The notes: generated from the sequence alone by a model not told the origin. DNA of 64,000 nt from Paenibacillus humicus NBRC 102415 (GCF_004000905.1 NZ_BIMD01000006.1:62001-126000); one strand, 5' to 3'. Shown: positions 33,050 through 42,514, counted from the stretch's first letter. Numbers and translations: made by a program.

Positions 33050-33114
33050 ACTCATAGACCTCGGGCGGAGCCGTCATATGCGGACGCGCGAGCGATCGGA
33101 ATAGGAGGTCCAGC

Positions 33115-35010
33115 ATGAAATTCATGGGCAATCTGCAGCAGCTCGGCCGTGCGGTCATGCTGCCGATGATCATTCTGCCTGCCGCAGCCATCTGCCTGAG
33201 CTTAAGCACGCTTCCATGGGAATCGGTCGGACTGCCGTCGCTGGGGGAATATTTATCCGTTGCCGGGTATTCGCTGTTCGCCTTCCTGCCGTATTTGTTC
33301 GCTGCCGGCGTTGCCTGGGGAACCTCCAGCAACGGGGGAGCATCGGCCTTGTCGGCGCTGGCGGGCATGTTCATCTATACGGGCATCGTCAAGTACAGCC
33401 ACTACGATATCGAGCCGACCGTCCTCATCGGCGCGCTCATCGGCATGCTTTCGGGATACAGTTATGAACGATTCAAATCTATCCGGCTGCCCGAGTACAT
33501 ACAATTTTTCGGAGGGCCTCGTTTCGTCCCTCTCTTCGTCAGCTTCGTCTCGGTGCTGTTCTCGGTCGCGATGATCGGAATCGCTCCGCTGCTCGGCAAA
33601 GGACTGCTGCTGCTCGGAGACGTGGTATCCTCCGCCGGAGGCTTCGGAGTATTTCTGTATGGCTTCCTGCACCGCATTCTCGTCGTGTTCGGGCTTCATC
33701 ATCTGCTCAACCACGTTTTCTGGTTCCAGGTCGGCGGCTTTCGGCTGCCGTCGGGCGAGATGGTGAACGGGGACCTGCCGCGCTTTTTTGCGGGAGATCC
33801 GACGGCCGGAGCGTTCATGGCGGGCTTGTACCCGACGATGATGTTCGCTCTCCCGGCCATCGCCATCGCCATCATCCAGGAGGCCAGGGAGGACCTCAAG
33901 CCGAAGATCCGCAAGACGTTCCTGACGGCTGCGCTTGCGTCGTTCCTGACCGGCGTGTCCGAGCCGGTCGAATTCGCCTTTCTGTTCGTCGCGCCCTACC
34001 TGTTCGTCATCCATGCGCTGCTGTCCGGCGTCATCATGTGGCTGGTCTACGAGCTGGGCATTCTGCACGGATTCTCTTTCTCGGCCGGAGCCATCGATTA
34101 CATTCTGAACATGCATCTGGCCACGAAGGGTTGGCTGCTGCTTCCGATCGGCGTGATCGTGTTCATTCTGTACTATGGACTGTTCCGCTGGGCGATCCGG
34201 CGCTTCCGGATCCCGACGCCGGGCCGCGAGGAAGGATCGGCCCTCGACGACTGGGCGGAGGATATCCCGTCCAGGGCGCCGCTCATCCTCCAGGCGATCG
34301 GGGGCAAGGCCAACCTCGATACGATGGAAGCCTGCATCACGCGCCTGCGGCTGAAGCTGAAGAACGACCGCCTGCTGGACAACACGGCGCTGCGGGATCT
34401 GGGAGCTGCCGGCGTCATCCGGCTCGGCGGAGGCAACGTGCAGATTGTATTCGGCACGTTCTCGGAGCTGATCCGGGAAGAAATCGTCAAGACGATGCAG
34501 CGGGACTCCGCCCAGGTTTTATTCAGCTCTCCAGTTCAAGGCCGAATGATTCCGCTGGAGGAAGTGCCGGATCCGATCTTCTCCGGCAAGCTTGTCGGCG
34601 ATGGAGTCGCCTTCCTGCCGGATCGGGGCGAGCTGGTGGCGCCGGTGCGCGGCAAGGTCATCATTTTATATCCGACGATGCATGCCATCGGCCTCCGCAC
34701 CGAGGAAGGGCTGGAGGTGCTGCTCCATATCGGAATCGATACTTCCTCGCTCAAGGACGGCAGCTATTTCCAGGCAGCCGTGAAGGAAGGCGACGACGTT
34801 GCGCCCGGCCAGCTGCTCATTTCCTTTGATTTGCAGAAGCTGCGGGCGAAAAGCAAGTCGCTGGCCACTCCGATGGTCATCACGAATTCCCAGCTGGTCC
34901 GCTCCTGGGGCTTCGGAGCCTTCAAGTCGGTGAAGAAGGGGCAGTCGCCGGTCATGTCCGTAATGCTGAAAGAACGCAAGGATAGTCATGTTGGAGGGAT
35001 CAGGCCATGA
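33115..35010 (+). CDS. PTS sugar permease, fused EIICBA (GlcNAc/glucose family)
   Basis: Single polypeptide of 631 residues: membrane EIIC (about 1-385), EIIB around 395-480 with phosphocysteine Cys407 in MEACITRLRLKL, and EIIA around 500-620 with phosphohistidine His538 in EVLLHIGIDT. The EIIC signature LHRILVVFGLHHLLNHVFWFQVGG is closer to the N-acetylglucosamine branch (NagE-like) than to PtsG, where the motif is usually a different one; the true substrate is not settled. It takes phosphate from HPr, passing EIIA to EIIB to sugar. The gene for HPr is not beside it, but the following gene is enzyme I, overlapping by 4 nt. Confidence 0.9.
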   Translation: MKFMGNLQQLGRAVMLPMIILPAAAICLSLSTLPWESVGLPSLGEYLSVAGYSLFAFLPYLFAAGVAWGTSSNGGASALSALAGMFIYTGIVKYSHYDIEPTVLIGALIGMLSGYSYERFKSIRLPEYIQFFGGPRFVPLFVSFVSVLFSVAMIGIAPLLGKGLLLLGDVVSSAGGFGVFLYGFLHRILVVFGLHHLLNHVFWFQVGGFRLPSGEMVNGDLPRFFAGDPTAGAFMAGLYPTMMFALPAIAIAIIQEAREDLKPKIRKTFLTAALASFLTGVSEPVEFAFLFVAPYLFVIHALLSGVIMWLVYELGILHGFSFSAGAIDYILNMHLATKGWLLLPIGVIVFILYYGLFRWAIRRFRIPTPGREEGSALDDWAEDIPSRAPLILQAIGGKANLDTMEACITRLRLKLKNDRLLDNTALRDLGAAGVIRLGGGNVQIVFGTFSELIREEIVKTMQRDSAQVLFSSPVQGRMIPLEEVPDPIFSGKLVGDGVAFLPDRGELVAPVRGKVIILYPTMHAIGLRTEEGLEVLLHIGIDTSSLKDGSYFQAAVKEGDDVAPGQLLISFDLQKLRAKSKSLATPMVITNSQLVRSWGFGAFKSVKKGQSPVMSVMLKERKDSHVGGIRP

Positions 35011-36764
35011 TGCAAGGAATCGGAGCTTCTTCCGGGATCGCGATCGGGAAATGTTTTGTGCTGCCGAACTGGGAATGGGATTTGCCGGAGCAAAGAATCG
35101 ACGTCGCGGATCTTGCCCGCGAATTCGAGCGGCTGTACGAAGGCATCCGCACCTCCAAGGTCGAGATCGAGCAGATGAAGGATGAGCTGCGGGAGGTTGT
35201 CGGCCCGGATGAGCGGAGCATTTTCGATGCCCATCTCGCGATACTCGACGATCCCGTCTTCATGAACGAGATTCAGGGGATGATCGAGCGGCAGTACAAA
35301 GCGGCCGAGGTGGCGGTCAAGGAAGCGATCGACCATTTCGTCACGATGTTCGACTTGCTTGACGACGAATACATGAAGGAGCGGGCGCTGGATATCAAGG
35401 ATGTCGGCAACCGCCTCCTCAAGCATCTGCTCGGCGCGCCCGAGATTACGCTGCCCTCGGACACGCAGCCGTACATCCTCGTCGCCAAGGAGCTGTCTCC
35501 TTCGCAGCTTGCCCATATCAATCCTCAGAACGTGCTCGGCATCGCCACTTTCGGCGGCAGCACAACCTCGCATTCCGCGATCATGGCCCGGGCGCTCGGC
35601 ATTCCGCTCATCGTGGGACTCGACAGCAGGCTGGAAGAGAGCATCGCGACCGGGGACGTCCTGATCATCGACGGATCTACGGGGTATGTGGAGCTCAATC
35701 CGGGCGAGGAAGCCGTCCAGGCGTTCGCGACTCTGCGCAGCCGCCAGACCGAAGAGCATGACCGGCTGCTCGGCATCGCCCATCTCGACACGTCCACCCC
35801 GGACGGCAAGCATCTGGAGCTGTCGGCCAACATCAGCTCGCTCAAGGAGCTTGAAGTCGCTCTCACGAGCGGAGCGCACGGCGTCGGCCTGTTCCGGACC
35901 GAGTTCCTATACATGGACCGCACCCGCTTCCCCAAGGAAGAGGAGCAGTATGAGGTGTACCGGAGCGTAGCCGAGAAGCTCGACGGGAAGCCGCTGATCA
36001 TCCGCACGCTGGATATCGGGGGCGACAAGCATCTGGACTACTTCGAGCTTCCGGAGGAAGAGAATCCGTTCCTTGGCTACCGGGCGATCCGGATCAGCCT
36101 CGATCGCAAGGATCTGTTCAAGACCCAGCTGCGGGCGATTCTGAGGGCGTCCCATTACGGCAATGTGAAGGTGATGTACCCGTTGATCTCTTCCGTGGAG
36201 GAGGTCAGAGCTGCCAACGCCCTGCTCCGCGAGTCGATGCAGGAGCTCGAGGCGGAGGGCAAGCCTTACAACAAGGCGATACCCGCAGGAATCATGATCG
36301 AGCTTCCGGCTGCGGTCATGATCGCCGATCTGCTGGCCCGCGAAGTCGATTTCTTCAGCATCGGGACGAATGACCTCGTCCAGTTCACGCTGGCTGTCGA
36401 CCGGATGAACGATAAAATCTCGCATCTGTACGAGCCGCTCCATCCAGCCGTTCTGCGCATGCTGCGGACGACGGTGGAGGCTGCGCGGGCGGCGGGCATC
36501 CACGTCGGCGTATGCGGCGAGCTGGCCGGTGACGCCAGGGCGCTTCCCGTCTGGCTCGGCATGGATGTCGACGAGCTGAGCATGTCGTCGCATTCCATTC
36601 TCCATGTCAAGGAGCGGCTGCTGCAGACGACCCAGCGGGACAGCCGGAACGTATATGCGGAAGTGATGGCTTGCGGCACGACCTCCGAGGTCAAGCGGCT
36701 GCTGGAGCTGAGCAGGGACAACGCAGACGGCTCCAAGGTAAGGACGGCTGCCGGAAGCGAATGA
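35007..36764 (+). CDS. ptsI: PTS enzyme I (phosphoenolpyruvate-protein phosphotransferase)
   Basis: 585 residues. Transfers phosphate from PEP to HPr. Active-site His189 lies in GGSTTSHSAIMARALGIP; FRTEFLYMDR and ELPAAVMIADLLAREVDFFSIGTNDLVQFTLAVDR are the PEP-binding segments, and GVCGELAGDARALPVWLGMGV-like text with the catalytic Cys follows (HVGVCGELAGD). ATG overlaps the stop of the permease gene by 4 nt with GGAGG upstream. ptsH, which usually precedes ptsI, is absent here. A terminator follows. Confidence 0.96.
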   Translation: MMQGIGASSGIAIGKCFVLPNWEWDLPEQRIDVADLAREFERLYEGIRTSKVEIEQMKDELREVVGPDERSIFDAHLAILDDPVFMNEIQGMIERQYKAAEVAVKEAIDHFVTMFDLLDDEYMKERALDIKDVGNRLLKHLLGAPEITLPSDTQPYILVAKELSPSQLAHINPQNVLGIATFGGSTTSHSAIMARALGIPLIVGLDSRLEESIATGDVLIIDGSTGYVELNPGEEAVQAFATLRSRQTEEHDRLLGIAHLDTSTPDGKHLELSANISSLKELEVALTSGAHGVGLFRTEFLYMDRTRFPKEEEQYEVYRSVAEKLDGKPLIIRTLDIGGDKHLDYFELPEEENPFLGYRAIRISLDRKDLFKTQLRAILRASHYGNVKVMYPLISSVEEVRAANALLRESMQELEAEGKPYNKAIPAGIMIELPAAVMIADLLAREVDFFSIGTNDLVQFTLAVDRMNDKISHLYEPLHPAVLRMLRTTVEAARAAGIHVGVCGELAGDARALPVWLGMDVDELSMSSHSILHVKERLLQTTQRDSRNVYAEVMACGTTSEVKRLLELSRDNADGSKVRTAAGSE

Positions 36765-36773
36765 CGGCAGCTC

Positions 36774-36807
36774 AAAAAGAACCCTTGCTTCGGCAAGGGT
36801 TCTTTTT
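36774..36807. terminator. Bidirectional terminator after ptsI
   Basis: AAAGAACCCTTGC-ttcg-GCAAGGGTTCTTT with A- and T-runs on the two sides; also serves the converging PfpI-family gene. Confidence 0.9.
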
Positions 36808-36835
36808 CCTTCCATTCGCTGCGAACAGGACAGCT

Positions 36836-37363
36836 TCAGCTCCGCTGCTTCAGCGCCTCTACGAATGCCTTCGCATAAGGCGGCAGGTCGGGCGGACGGC
36901 GCGCGGAGACGAGGTTGCCGTCGACGACGACCGCTTCATCCACCCAGCGCGCTCCGGCATTTTCCATATCGTCCCGGATGCCGGGAGTCGAGGTCACCGT
37001 ACGGCCTTGCAGAATCTTGGCGGAAACGAGCACCCAGCCCGCATGGCAGATCTGGCCGATCGGCTTGCCGCCGGCGTCCATTTCCTGCACGAGCTTCAGC
37101 ACTTCGGGGTAGCGGCGGATTTTGTCCGGCGCCCATCCTCCCGGGACGAGAAGGCCGTCGATGCCGCCGGGTTCGAGCTCGCCGTAGGACAGATCGGCCG
37201 TTGCCGGCACGCCGTATTTGCCGATATGGACCTTTCCTTTTTCCGGACCGGCGAACAGAACCTCCGCTCCTTCTTCACGCACGCGGTAGACGGGGTACCA
37301 CAGCTCGAGATCCTCGAATTCATCGTCGATCAGGCAGATGACGCGCTTTCCTTGCAAGGTCAA
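36836..37363 (-). CDS. DJ-1/PfpI family protein
   Basis: 175 residues. Starts at TTG with AGAGGAGGA upstream. N-terminal KRVICLIDDEFEDLELWYPVYRV and QICHAGWVLVSAKIL with the nucleophile cysteine of the PfpI/DJ-1 elbow (C-H-A-G) are clear; this is the general-stress/YfkM or PfpI-protease branch, often linked to glyoxal or stress detoxification. Substrate uncertain. It shares its terminator with ptsI. Confidence 0.86.
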   Translation of the reverse strand: MTLQGKRVICLIDDEFEDLELWYPVYRVREEGAEVLFAGPEKGKVHIGKYGVPATADLSYGELEPGGIDGLLVPGGWAPDKIRRYPEVLKLVQEMDAGGKPIGQICHAGWVLVSAKILQGRTVTSTPGIRDDMENAGARWVDEAVVVDGNLVSARRPPDLPPYAKAFVEALKQRS

Positions 37364-37662
37364 CTTGCATTCCTCCTCTGTAAGGGCCTGTCTCGGGATA
37401 GGCCGGGCTCTCGGTTCATTGTAAGGCAGCCGGCCCGGAGGCGCAAACGGCTTTCAGATCCTGCCGATCCCCGGGCGATGGAGGGAGCCGAAGCGGCCCA
37501 TTTATTTTACAGAAATTGCATATGCCCTCCCGGCAGGAAAACAGGCGAAAAAGGTCGAAGTAAGGAGGCAAGCGACACTGCGCCCGTGCTGATTTGCTGC
37601 CGCCCCTTCAAGGGCTTGAGGCGGAGATGAGCAGGCGCGTTGACGAAGGAGCGGACTTTTCG

Positions 37663-38076
37663 ATGCGTAAACCCTGTTCTTGCGGCCATAAAATGAACAT
37701 GAAATTAAGAACGGTTATCTACTCGAATAAAGTGGAAATCGACAATGTTCCCATTTATTCGTGCACCGGCTGCGGCCGCAGCGAGGTGCTTCCCGAGGTG
37801 AAGCCGGATCTGACCGGCTTGATCGGCCAGCTTGGCGAAGAACCCGGCAAGCAGACCTTCTTGTTTAACGAGCTTAACGAGTGGGCAGATTTACTTGTAG
37901 AAGCTTCTTCGAAGCGAAAGAGTCCGGATCCAGCGGCTGTTCAGCAGATCGTCGGCGAACGGATCGATTCCTTGCTGGAGCTGCTGCTTATCGCGGGTTC
38001 GGTCGGAGACGAAGCATGGAGGCAGGAAATCGAGAAGAGGCTCGGCCAGCTGAGCCGCTGCATGATGCATACATAG
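37663..38076 (+). CDS. Zinc-ribbon protein, YgiT-type-like (137 aa)
   Basis: From ATG 37663: MRKPCSCGHKMNMKLRTVIYSNKVEIDNVPIYSCTGCGRSEVLPEVKPDLTGLI... A zinc ribbon with CxCG...CxxC, resembling the YgiT/MqsA-type N-terminal zinc domain, then a helical C-terminal part of about 80 residues with no DNA-binding motif I can name. AAGGAG sits 11-12 nt upstream, which is long; an ATG at 37627 is an alternative start. It precedes brxC by 55 nt on the same strand. Confidence 0.7.
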   Translation: MRKPCSCGHKMNMKLRTVIYSNKVEIDNVPIYSCTGCGRSEVLPEVKPDLTGLIGQLGEEPGKQTFLFNELNEWADLLVEASSKRKSPDPAAVQQIVGERIDSLLELLLIAGSVGDEAWRQEIEKRLGQLSRCMMHT

Positions 38077-38131
38077 CCGATGGAAGCCCGAAAGACCCCA
38101 GCCAGATAAACGACAATAAGGAGTGTGGCGT

Positions 38132-38470
38132 ATGAGCAGCAAGCAATTGCACACGATGGAAGATTGGAAACAGATTTTGGAGCTGTCCCACGAGAAGCCG
38201 GTGCTCGTATTCAAGCACAGCACAAGCTGTTCGGTGAGCGCAGGCGCTATCGAGGAATGGACCCGCTGGCACGAAGGAAGCAAGGGAGAAGGAGTCGAGA
38301 CGGCTCTCGTCCGCGTCATCGAGGAGCGTTCGGTATCCAATGTCATCGCCGAGGAGCTCGGGGTGAAGCATGCTTCTCCGCAAGCGATCCTGATCCGGAA
38401 CGGCAAGGCGGAATGGAACACTTCCCATTGGAATATCACGGAAACGGCGCTGTCCGAGAATGCTCGCTGA
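38132..38470 (+). CDS. brxC: Monothiol bacilliredoxin BrxC (YtxJ)
   Basis: 112 residues, thioredoxin-like fold. VFKHSTSCSVSAGAIEEW carries the single active-site cysteine of the YtxJ/BrxC family (C-S-V-S, no second Cys), which removes bacillithiol mixed disulfides. AAGGAG 8 nt before the ATG. Located directly upstream of the ccpA promoter. Implies the host makes bacillithiol. Confidence 0.88.
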   Translation: MSSKQLHTMEDWKQILELSHEKPVLVFKHSTSCSVSAGAIEEWTRWHEGSKGEGVETALVRVIEERSVSNVIAEELGVKHASPQAILIRNGKAEWNTSHWNITETALSENAR

Positions 38471-38472
38471 CA

Positions 38473-38501
38473 TTGCATAAGCACGGTATTTGTCGTATGA
38501 T
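38473..38501 (+). promoter_or_regulatory. Sigma-A promoter of ccpA
   Basis: TTGCAT, 17-nt spacer, TATGAT, 60 nt before the GTG start of ccpA; starts inside the end of the brxC region. Confidence 0.75.
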
Positions 38502-38562
38502 TACCGTAATGTAAAGGGGTAAAGCCTGCCAATAAATTCGTTTACAATGGAGAGAAGGAACC

Positions 38563-39573
38563 GTGACTGTAACCATTTACGATGTAGCAAGAGAAGCGGG
38601 AGTGTCGATGGCTACGGTCTCCCGGGTCGTCAACAACAACCCCAATGTCAAGCCGCAGACCCGAAAGAAGGTCTATGAGGCGATTGAACGGCTCGGATAC
38701 CGCCCGAATGCCGTAGCCAGGGGACTTGCGAGCAAGAAGACGACGACGGTCGGTGTCGTCATTCCCGACATCTCCAATTCCAACTTTGCCGAGGTTGCCC
38801 GCGGCATCGAAGACATCGCGAACATGTACCATTACAATATCATTCTTTGCAATGCGGACAAGCGCAAGGACAAGGAGATCCGCGTCATCAACACGCTTCT
38901 AGAGAAGCAGGTCGACGGCTTGCTGTTCATGGGCGGCGCCGTGACGGAGGAGCATCTCCAGGCGTTCAAGACGGCGAACGTGCCTGTCGTGCTCTGTGCG
39001 ACGACGGACGAGCAGGGAATCATCGCGTCGGTGGACATCGACCATGAGGATGCAGCGCATGATGCGGTCAAGCATCTTCTGGACCAAGGGCATGCCGACA
39101 TCGCCATGATCGGCGGCACTTTGCAGGATCCGTCGAACGGTTATGCGAGGTTCCACGGCTACAAACGCGCTTTGGAAGAGAACGGCATCGCCTACAGCGA
39201 GGACAGTGTCCGCATCGGGAATTACCGGTACGAGTCCGGAGTGGAGGCGATGAACCATTTCCTCGCCAAGGACAAGCTTCCGACAGCTGTATTCGCGGCA
39301 ACGGACGAGATGGCTATCGGGGCTATCCATGCGATTCAGGACAAAGGACTCAAAGTGCCGCATGACATCTCCGTCATCAGCGTGGACAACAGCCGCATGG
39401 CTTCCATGGTGCGTCCGCAGCTGTCTGCGGTTGCCCAGCCGATGTATGACATCGGCGCCGTGTCGATGCGCCTGCTGACCAAGCTGATGAAAAAGGAGCC
39501 GGTCGAGCAGTCCAAGGTGATCCTCCCTCATGAGCTCGTCAAACGGCAGTCGGTAGGAGCTCCGAAGCAATGA
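38563..39573 (+). CDS. ccpA: Catabolite control protein A (LacI family)
   Basis: 336 residues. Helix-turn-helix [56 protein letters not shown] is the CcpA form, almost matching that of B. subtilis. The hinge and effector domain ([67 protein letters not shown]) agree with CcpA, which binds cre sites with Ser46-phosphorylated HPr or Crh. Start GTG 38563. mtnN starts 4 nt before its stop. Located next to acuC/acuA/acsA as in B. subtilis, where ccpA is near acuC. Confidence 0.93.
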   Translation: MTVTIYDVAREAGVSMATVSRVVNNNPNVKPQTRKKVYEAIERLGYRPNAVARGLASKKTTTVGVVIPDISNSNFAEVARGIEDIANMYHYNIILCNADKRKDKEIRVINTLLEKQVDGLLFMGGAVTEEHLQAFKTANVPVVLCATTDEQGIIASVDIDHEDAAHDAVKHLLDQGHADIAMIGGTLQDPSNGYARFHGYKRALEENGIAYSEDSVRIGNYRYESGVEAMNHFLAKDKLPTAVFAATDEMAIGAIHAIQDKGLKVPHDISVISVDNSRMASMVRPQLSAVAQPMYDIGAVSMRLLTKLMKKEPVEQSKVILPHELVKRQSVGAPKQ

Positions 39574-40280
39574 GCATCTATCGCACGATCGGCATCATCG
39601 GAGCGATGGCAGAGGAGCTGGAGCTGCTTCACCGCCATGCGCAGATGGAATCGGAGACGGTCAAGGCCGGCCTCGTCTTTTATCGCGGGACGCTCCATGG
39701 CATGAACATCATCGCGGTCAAGTCCGGTGTCGGCAAGGTCAATGCCGCGGTATGCACGCAGGCGCTCATCGATCTGGGGGCGGAATGCATCCTCTTCACG
39801 GGCGTCGCAGGGGCTGTCGATTCCAGCCTGACGATCGGAGACATCGTCGTGTCCACCGCCTGCGTCCAGCATGATATGGACGTCACGGCGCTCGGCTTTG
39901 CTCCGGGGGCGATTCCTTACCAGGAAATCTCCGTCTTTCCGGCGGATGAGGAGCTGCGCAGTCTTGCTGTCCGGGCGAGCCGCGATGCGGTGAATGGCCG
40001 TGTGCTCGAAGGCGTCGTCCTGTCGGGCGACCAGTTCATCGCGAGCCGCGACAAGGTGCAAAGCCTTCGCGACGTCTTCCAGGGCGCCTGCGCCGAGATG
40101 GAAGGCGCTGCCGTCGCTCAAGTCGCGCATATGAACGGCATTCCCTATGTCGTGATCCGCTCCATGTCGGATCAGGCTGACGGCAGCGCGCATATGAATT
40201 TCGCCGAGTTCACCGTGCTGGCCGCCGGCCAGTCCTATGCCGTCATCGAAGGCATGGTGCGCAGTCTCCAGCAGGCTTGA
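39570..40280 (+). CDS. mtnN: 5'-methylthioadenosine/S-adenosylhomocysteine nucleosidase
   Basis: 236 residues. [13 protein letters not shown] at the N-terminus, [46 protein letters not shown] and [30 protein letters not shown] are the nucleosidase signature segments with the catalytic Glu/Asp. Cleaves MTA and SAH to recover purine and thioribose. ATG overlaps the stop of ccpA, so both are translationally coupled, an unusual partner for a regulator. Confidence 0.94.
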   Translation: MSIYRTIGIIGAMAEELELLHRHAQMESETVKAGLVFYRGTLHGMNIIAVKSGVGKVNAAVCTQALIDLGAECILFTGVAGAVDSSLTIGDIVVSTACVQHDMDVTALGFAPGAIPYQEISVFPADEELRSLAVRASRDAVNGRVLEGVVLSGDQFIASRDKVQSLRDVFQGACAEMEGAAVAQVAHMNGIPYVVIRSMSDQADGSAHMNFAEFTVLAAGQSYAVIEGMVRSLQQA

Positions 40281-40292
40281 TCTTCGTTCGGC

Positions 40293-40330
40293 AGCCTCAT
40301 TCTTCCCTTGGGAAGGATGGGGCTTTTTTT
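40293..40330 (+). terminator. Terminator of ccpA-mtnN
   Basis: AGCCTCAT..CTTCCC-ttg-GGGAAG..ATGGGGCT followed by seven T. Confidence 0.8.
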
Positions 40331-40410
40331 CAATTGCGCAGAAGGCTTTCCGAATGGCGGCAGCCTCCGTTCGAACGCGAGTGGTCTGTCCTGCCAGGAG
40401 GATGCGGCTG

Positions 40411-41592
40411 CTATAAGTCCTGAACGGCCAGTTCCCAGGCGGCGCGGTTCTGAAGGCGAATTTCTTCGCGCCTCGGCATAGGCTCCCAGATGTCGAGGGG
40501 ATCGAGCCAATGTTCCGGCAGCGGCTCCGGACTAAGCGGCTGCCAGCGGCTCAGCCATTGCTCCGGGAGCGGAGCGGGGGAGGAAGGAGCGGCAGCGAGC
40601 CGGCTCGAGATCTCATGATCGGACATCGCCATCCAGACGAGCGACCAGGCTCTTGGAACGACCTTCCATAGATCGTATCCCCCGCCGCCGAGAGCGACCC
40701 AGCGTCCGCCGCAATGCTCGTGGGCGAGCTCATGGATGATGCGGGGCATCTCCAGATAAATCCTCATGCTGCAATGTATATGAGAGAGCGGATCGAAGGC
40801 ATGCGCGTCGCAGCCGTGCTGGCTGACGATGAGATCCGGCTTGAACGCTCTGGCGACGCGAGTGATCGACTCCGAGAACGCCTCCAGCCACGATTCATCC
40901 TCCGTGTAAGGCTGCAGAGGGATGTTGCAGCAGGCTCCATATCCCTTGTCGATGCCCTTCTCGTGCGTGAAGCCGGTACCGGGGAACAAGTACTTGCCGG
41001 TCTCGTGGATGGAATACGTGAACACGTCGGGATCTTCATAGAAAGCGTACTGGACTCCGTCCCCATGATGGACGTCCGTATCGATATACAAAATCCGCGC
41101 CTTGTATTTGTCCTTCACGGCCGCGATAGCCACGGCAGCGTCGTTATAGACGCAGAAGCCGGAGCCATGGCCCGGAAACGCATGATGCAAGCCGCCTCCC
41201 ATATGGTAGGCATGCAGCGCCCGCCCCGACATGACGGTCTCCGCCGCGAGGATGGAGCCGCCGCTGATGGCAGCGGCAGCCTCATGCATGCCTTCGAAGT
41301 AAGGCGTATCCTCCGTAGTCAGTCCGTAACGGGCAGCCAAGGCGAGGGAATCGGGATGCGGAGCCCGAACACTGAGCTTGCGGACCGCATCCATATAATC
41401 GGCGCGGTGAATCCTCTCGAGCTCGATGTCTTGCGCGGAATGCGCTTCCAAAACCATGTCGGGAGAAAGAGCGCCGGCCGTTTCAAGCAAGGAGCCTGCA
41501 AGCTCCAGACGAAGCGGGTTGAAGGGATGCTCATCATTGAATTTATACCGGCTCGCGCCGGATGAACGGATGAATAGGGCTGTATCCTTCAT
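40411..41592 (-). CDS. acuC: Acetoin utilization / deacetylase AcuC
   Basis: 393 residues, histone-deacetylase family. GGGLHHAFPGHGSGFCVYNDAAVAI, ILYIDTDVHHGDGVQYAF and LGGGGYDLWK are the zinc-site and active-site blocks. In B. subtilis AcuC deacetylates acetyl-lysine on acetyl-CoA synthetase AcsA, reversing AcuA. Here it follows acuA on the same strand and faces acsA, but acuB, which lies between them in B. subtilis, is absent. Confidence 0.95.
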   Translation of the reverse strand: MKDTALFIRSSGASRYKFNDEHPFNPLRLELAGSLLETAGALSPDMVLEAHSAQDIELERIHRADYMDAVRKLSVRAPHPDSLALAARYGLTTEDTPYFEGMHEAAAAISGGSILAAETVMSGRALHAYHMGGGLHHAFPGHGSGFCVYNDAAVAIAAVKDKYKARILYIDTDVHHGDGVQYAFYEDPDVFTYSIHETGKYLFPGTGFTHEKGIDKGYGACCNIPLQPYTEDESWLEAFSESITRVARAFKPDLIVSQHGCDAHAFDPLSHIHCSMRIYLEMPRIIHELAHEHCGGRWVALGGGGYDLWKVVPRAWSLVWMAMSDHEISSRLAAAPSSPAPLPEQWLSRWQPLSPEPLPEHWLDPLDIWEPMPRREEIRLQNRAAWELAVQDL

Positions 41593-41611
41593 GATCTTCC
41601 TCCTGAGAGCG

Positions 41612-42244
41612 TCAGTACATGAACCGCTGCCTGAACCGGACCCGGTCGAACTGCTCCACGGAATCGAGCGGAACCTGCTTGCCGATGCGGACCATCAGGC
41701 AGTTGGCCGGATGCGAGCAGATTTCGGGATCGTCCGTCGCGTACCAGACCATGCCGACGGATTTCATCAGTTTCTCCATCATGGAGCGGTATTCCCAGAT
41801 GCCGAGTCCCGTTCCTTCCAGATCCCAATGCCAATAATATTCGGTCGTATAAATAATGCTGTTCTCCAGCTGATCCTCTATGAACGCGAGCCGGATCATT
41901 TTCTTGCCCAGCCCGACCGAGCGGTATTCGGCTGCGACTTCTACCGCCCCGAGCTCGATCAGATCGTCCATGCCGCCTTCCGACCAACGCTCGAGCTCGT
42001 CCGGATAGTGGAAGGTGACATAGCCTACGACGACATCTCCGTCCCGCGCCACGATGATGCGCCCTTCCGGCAAGCCGGCGATCTCCACCAGGGCGGTCTG
42101 CTGCTCGGCCGGCCGGCGGAATGCGTTCAGTCCCGGATGCATCGTCCAGTCCGCCAGGCGGCCGGGCTCGACGGGACCCTCTATATCCAAGCTTCTGCCT
42201 TGAAAAGGTATCGTTTGGGAATGGTAACGCTTGATATGTTCCAA
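41612..42244 (-). CDS. acuA: Protein lysine acetyltransferase AcuA (GNAT)
   Basis: 210 residues starting at TTG with AAGGAG upstream. A GNAT fold with VVVGYVTFHYPDELERW, then IELGAVEVAAEYRSVGLGKKMIRLAF (acetyl-CoA pyrophosphate loop R-x-x-G-x-G/K-like). AcuA acetylates and switches off AcsA when acetyl-CoA is high. It is divergent from acsA with a shared 270-nt regulatory region and is followed by acuC after 19 nt. Confidence 0.92.
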   Translation of the reverse strand: MEHIKRYHSQTIPFQGRSLDIEGPVEPGRLADWTMHPGLNAFRRPAEQQTALVEIAGLPEGRIIVARDGDVVVGYVTFHYPDELERWSEGGMDDLIELGAVEVAAEYRSVGLGKKMIRLAFIEDQLENSIIYTTEYYWHWDLEGTGLGIWEYRSMMEKLMKSVGMVWYATDDPEICSHPANCLMVRIGKQVPLDSVEQFDRVRFRQRFMY

Positions 42245-42412
42245 CGTTATCGCTCCTTCAAGCTTCTAGTGGCCAATCGGCAAGCCGTCTTTGCCTCTTA
42301 TCACTTATAGCAGAAAAAAGTAGGGATGAAAAGGACGGTCCTTCCCCATGAGGGGGATTTTTCAAGCGAAAGGGGTAAATTTCGATAGAAGTAGGCGCAT
42401 ACATTTCCATTA

Positions 42413-42421
42413 TGCTATACT
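42413..42421 (+). promoter_or_regulatory. Putative extended -10 promoter of acsA
   Basis: TGCTATACT with no recognisable -35, followed 34 nt later by a cre-like site. Confidence 0.6.
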
Positions 42422-42432
42422 AGTTAGCGACA

Positions 42433-42446
42433 TGAACCGCGTTTCA
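42433..42446. promoter_or_regulatory. 14-nt near-palindrome upstream of acsA
   Basis: TGAACCGCGTTTCA is a palindrome apart from one mismatch, located between the extended -10 and the cre-like site. It lacks the CG centre of a CcpA site; a regulator cannot be named. Confidence 0.45.
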
Positions 42447-42454
42447 CCCTGTGT

Positions 42455-42469
42455 TTGAAAGCGCATCCG
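42455..42469 (+). promoter_or_regulatory. Putative cre (CcpA-binding) site
   Basis: TTGAAAGCGCATCCG matches the pattern WTGNAANCGNWNNCW at 14 of 15 positions (last base G). It sits 46 nt before the acsA start, downstream of the putative promoter. acsA and acuABC are CcpA-repressed in B. subtilis, and ccpA is encoded 3 kb away. Confidence 0.7.
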
Positions 42470-42514
42470 ATTTCCATTTGCCCTAAAAGACGACGACTAT
42501 GGAAGGTGATTAGC

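Noticed and set aside
33021..33050. cre site over the PTS promoter (GAAACGCTTACC)
   Set aside because: It looks like a cre half but is one nucleotide short around the CG centre and fails the consensus at several positions.
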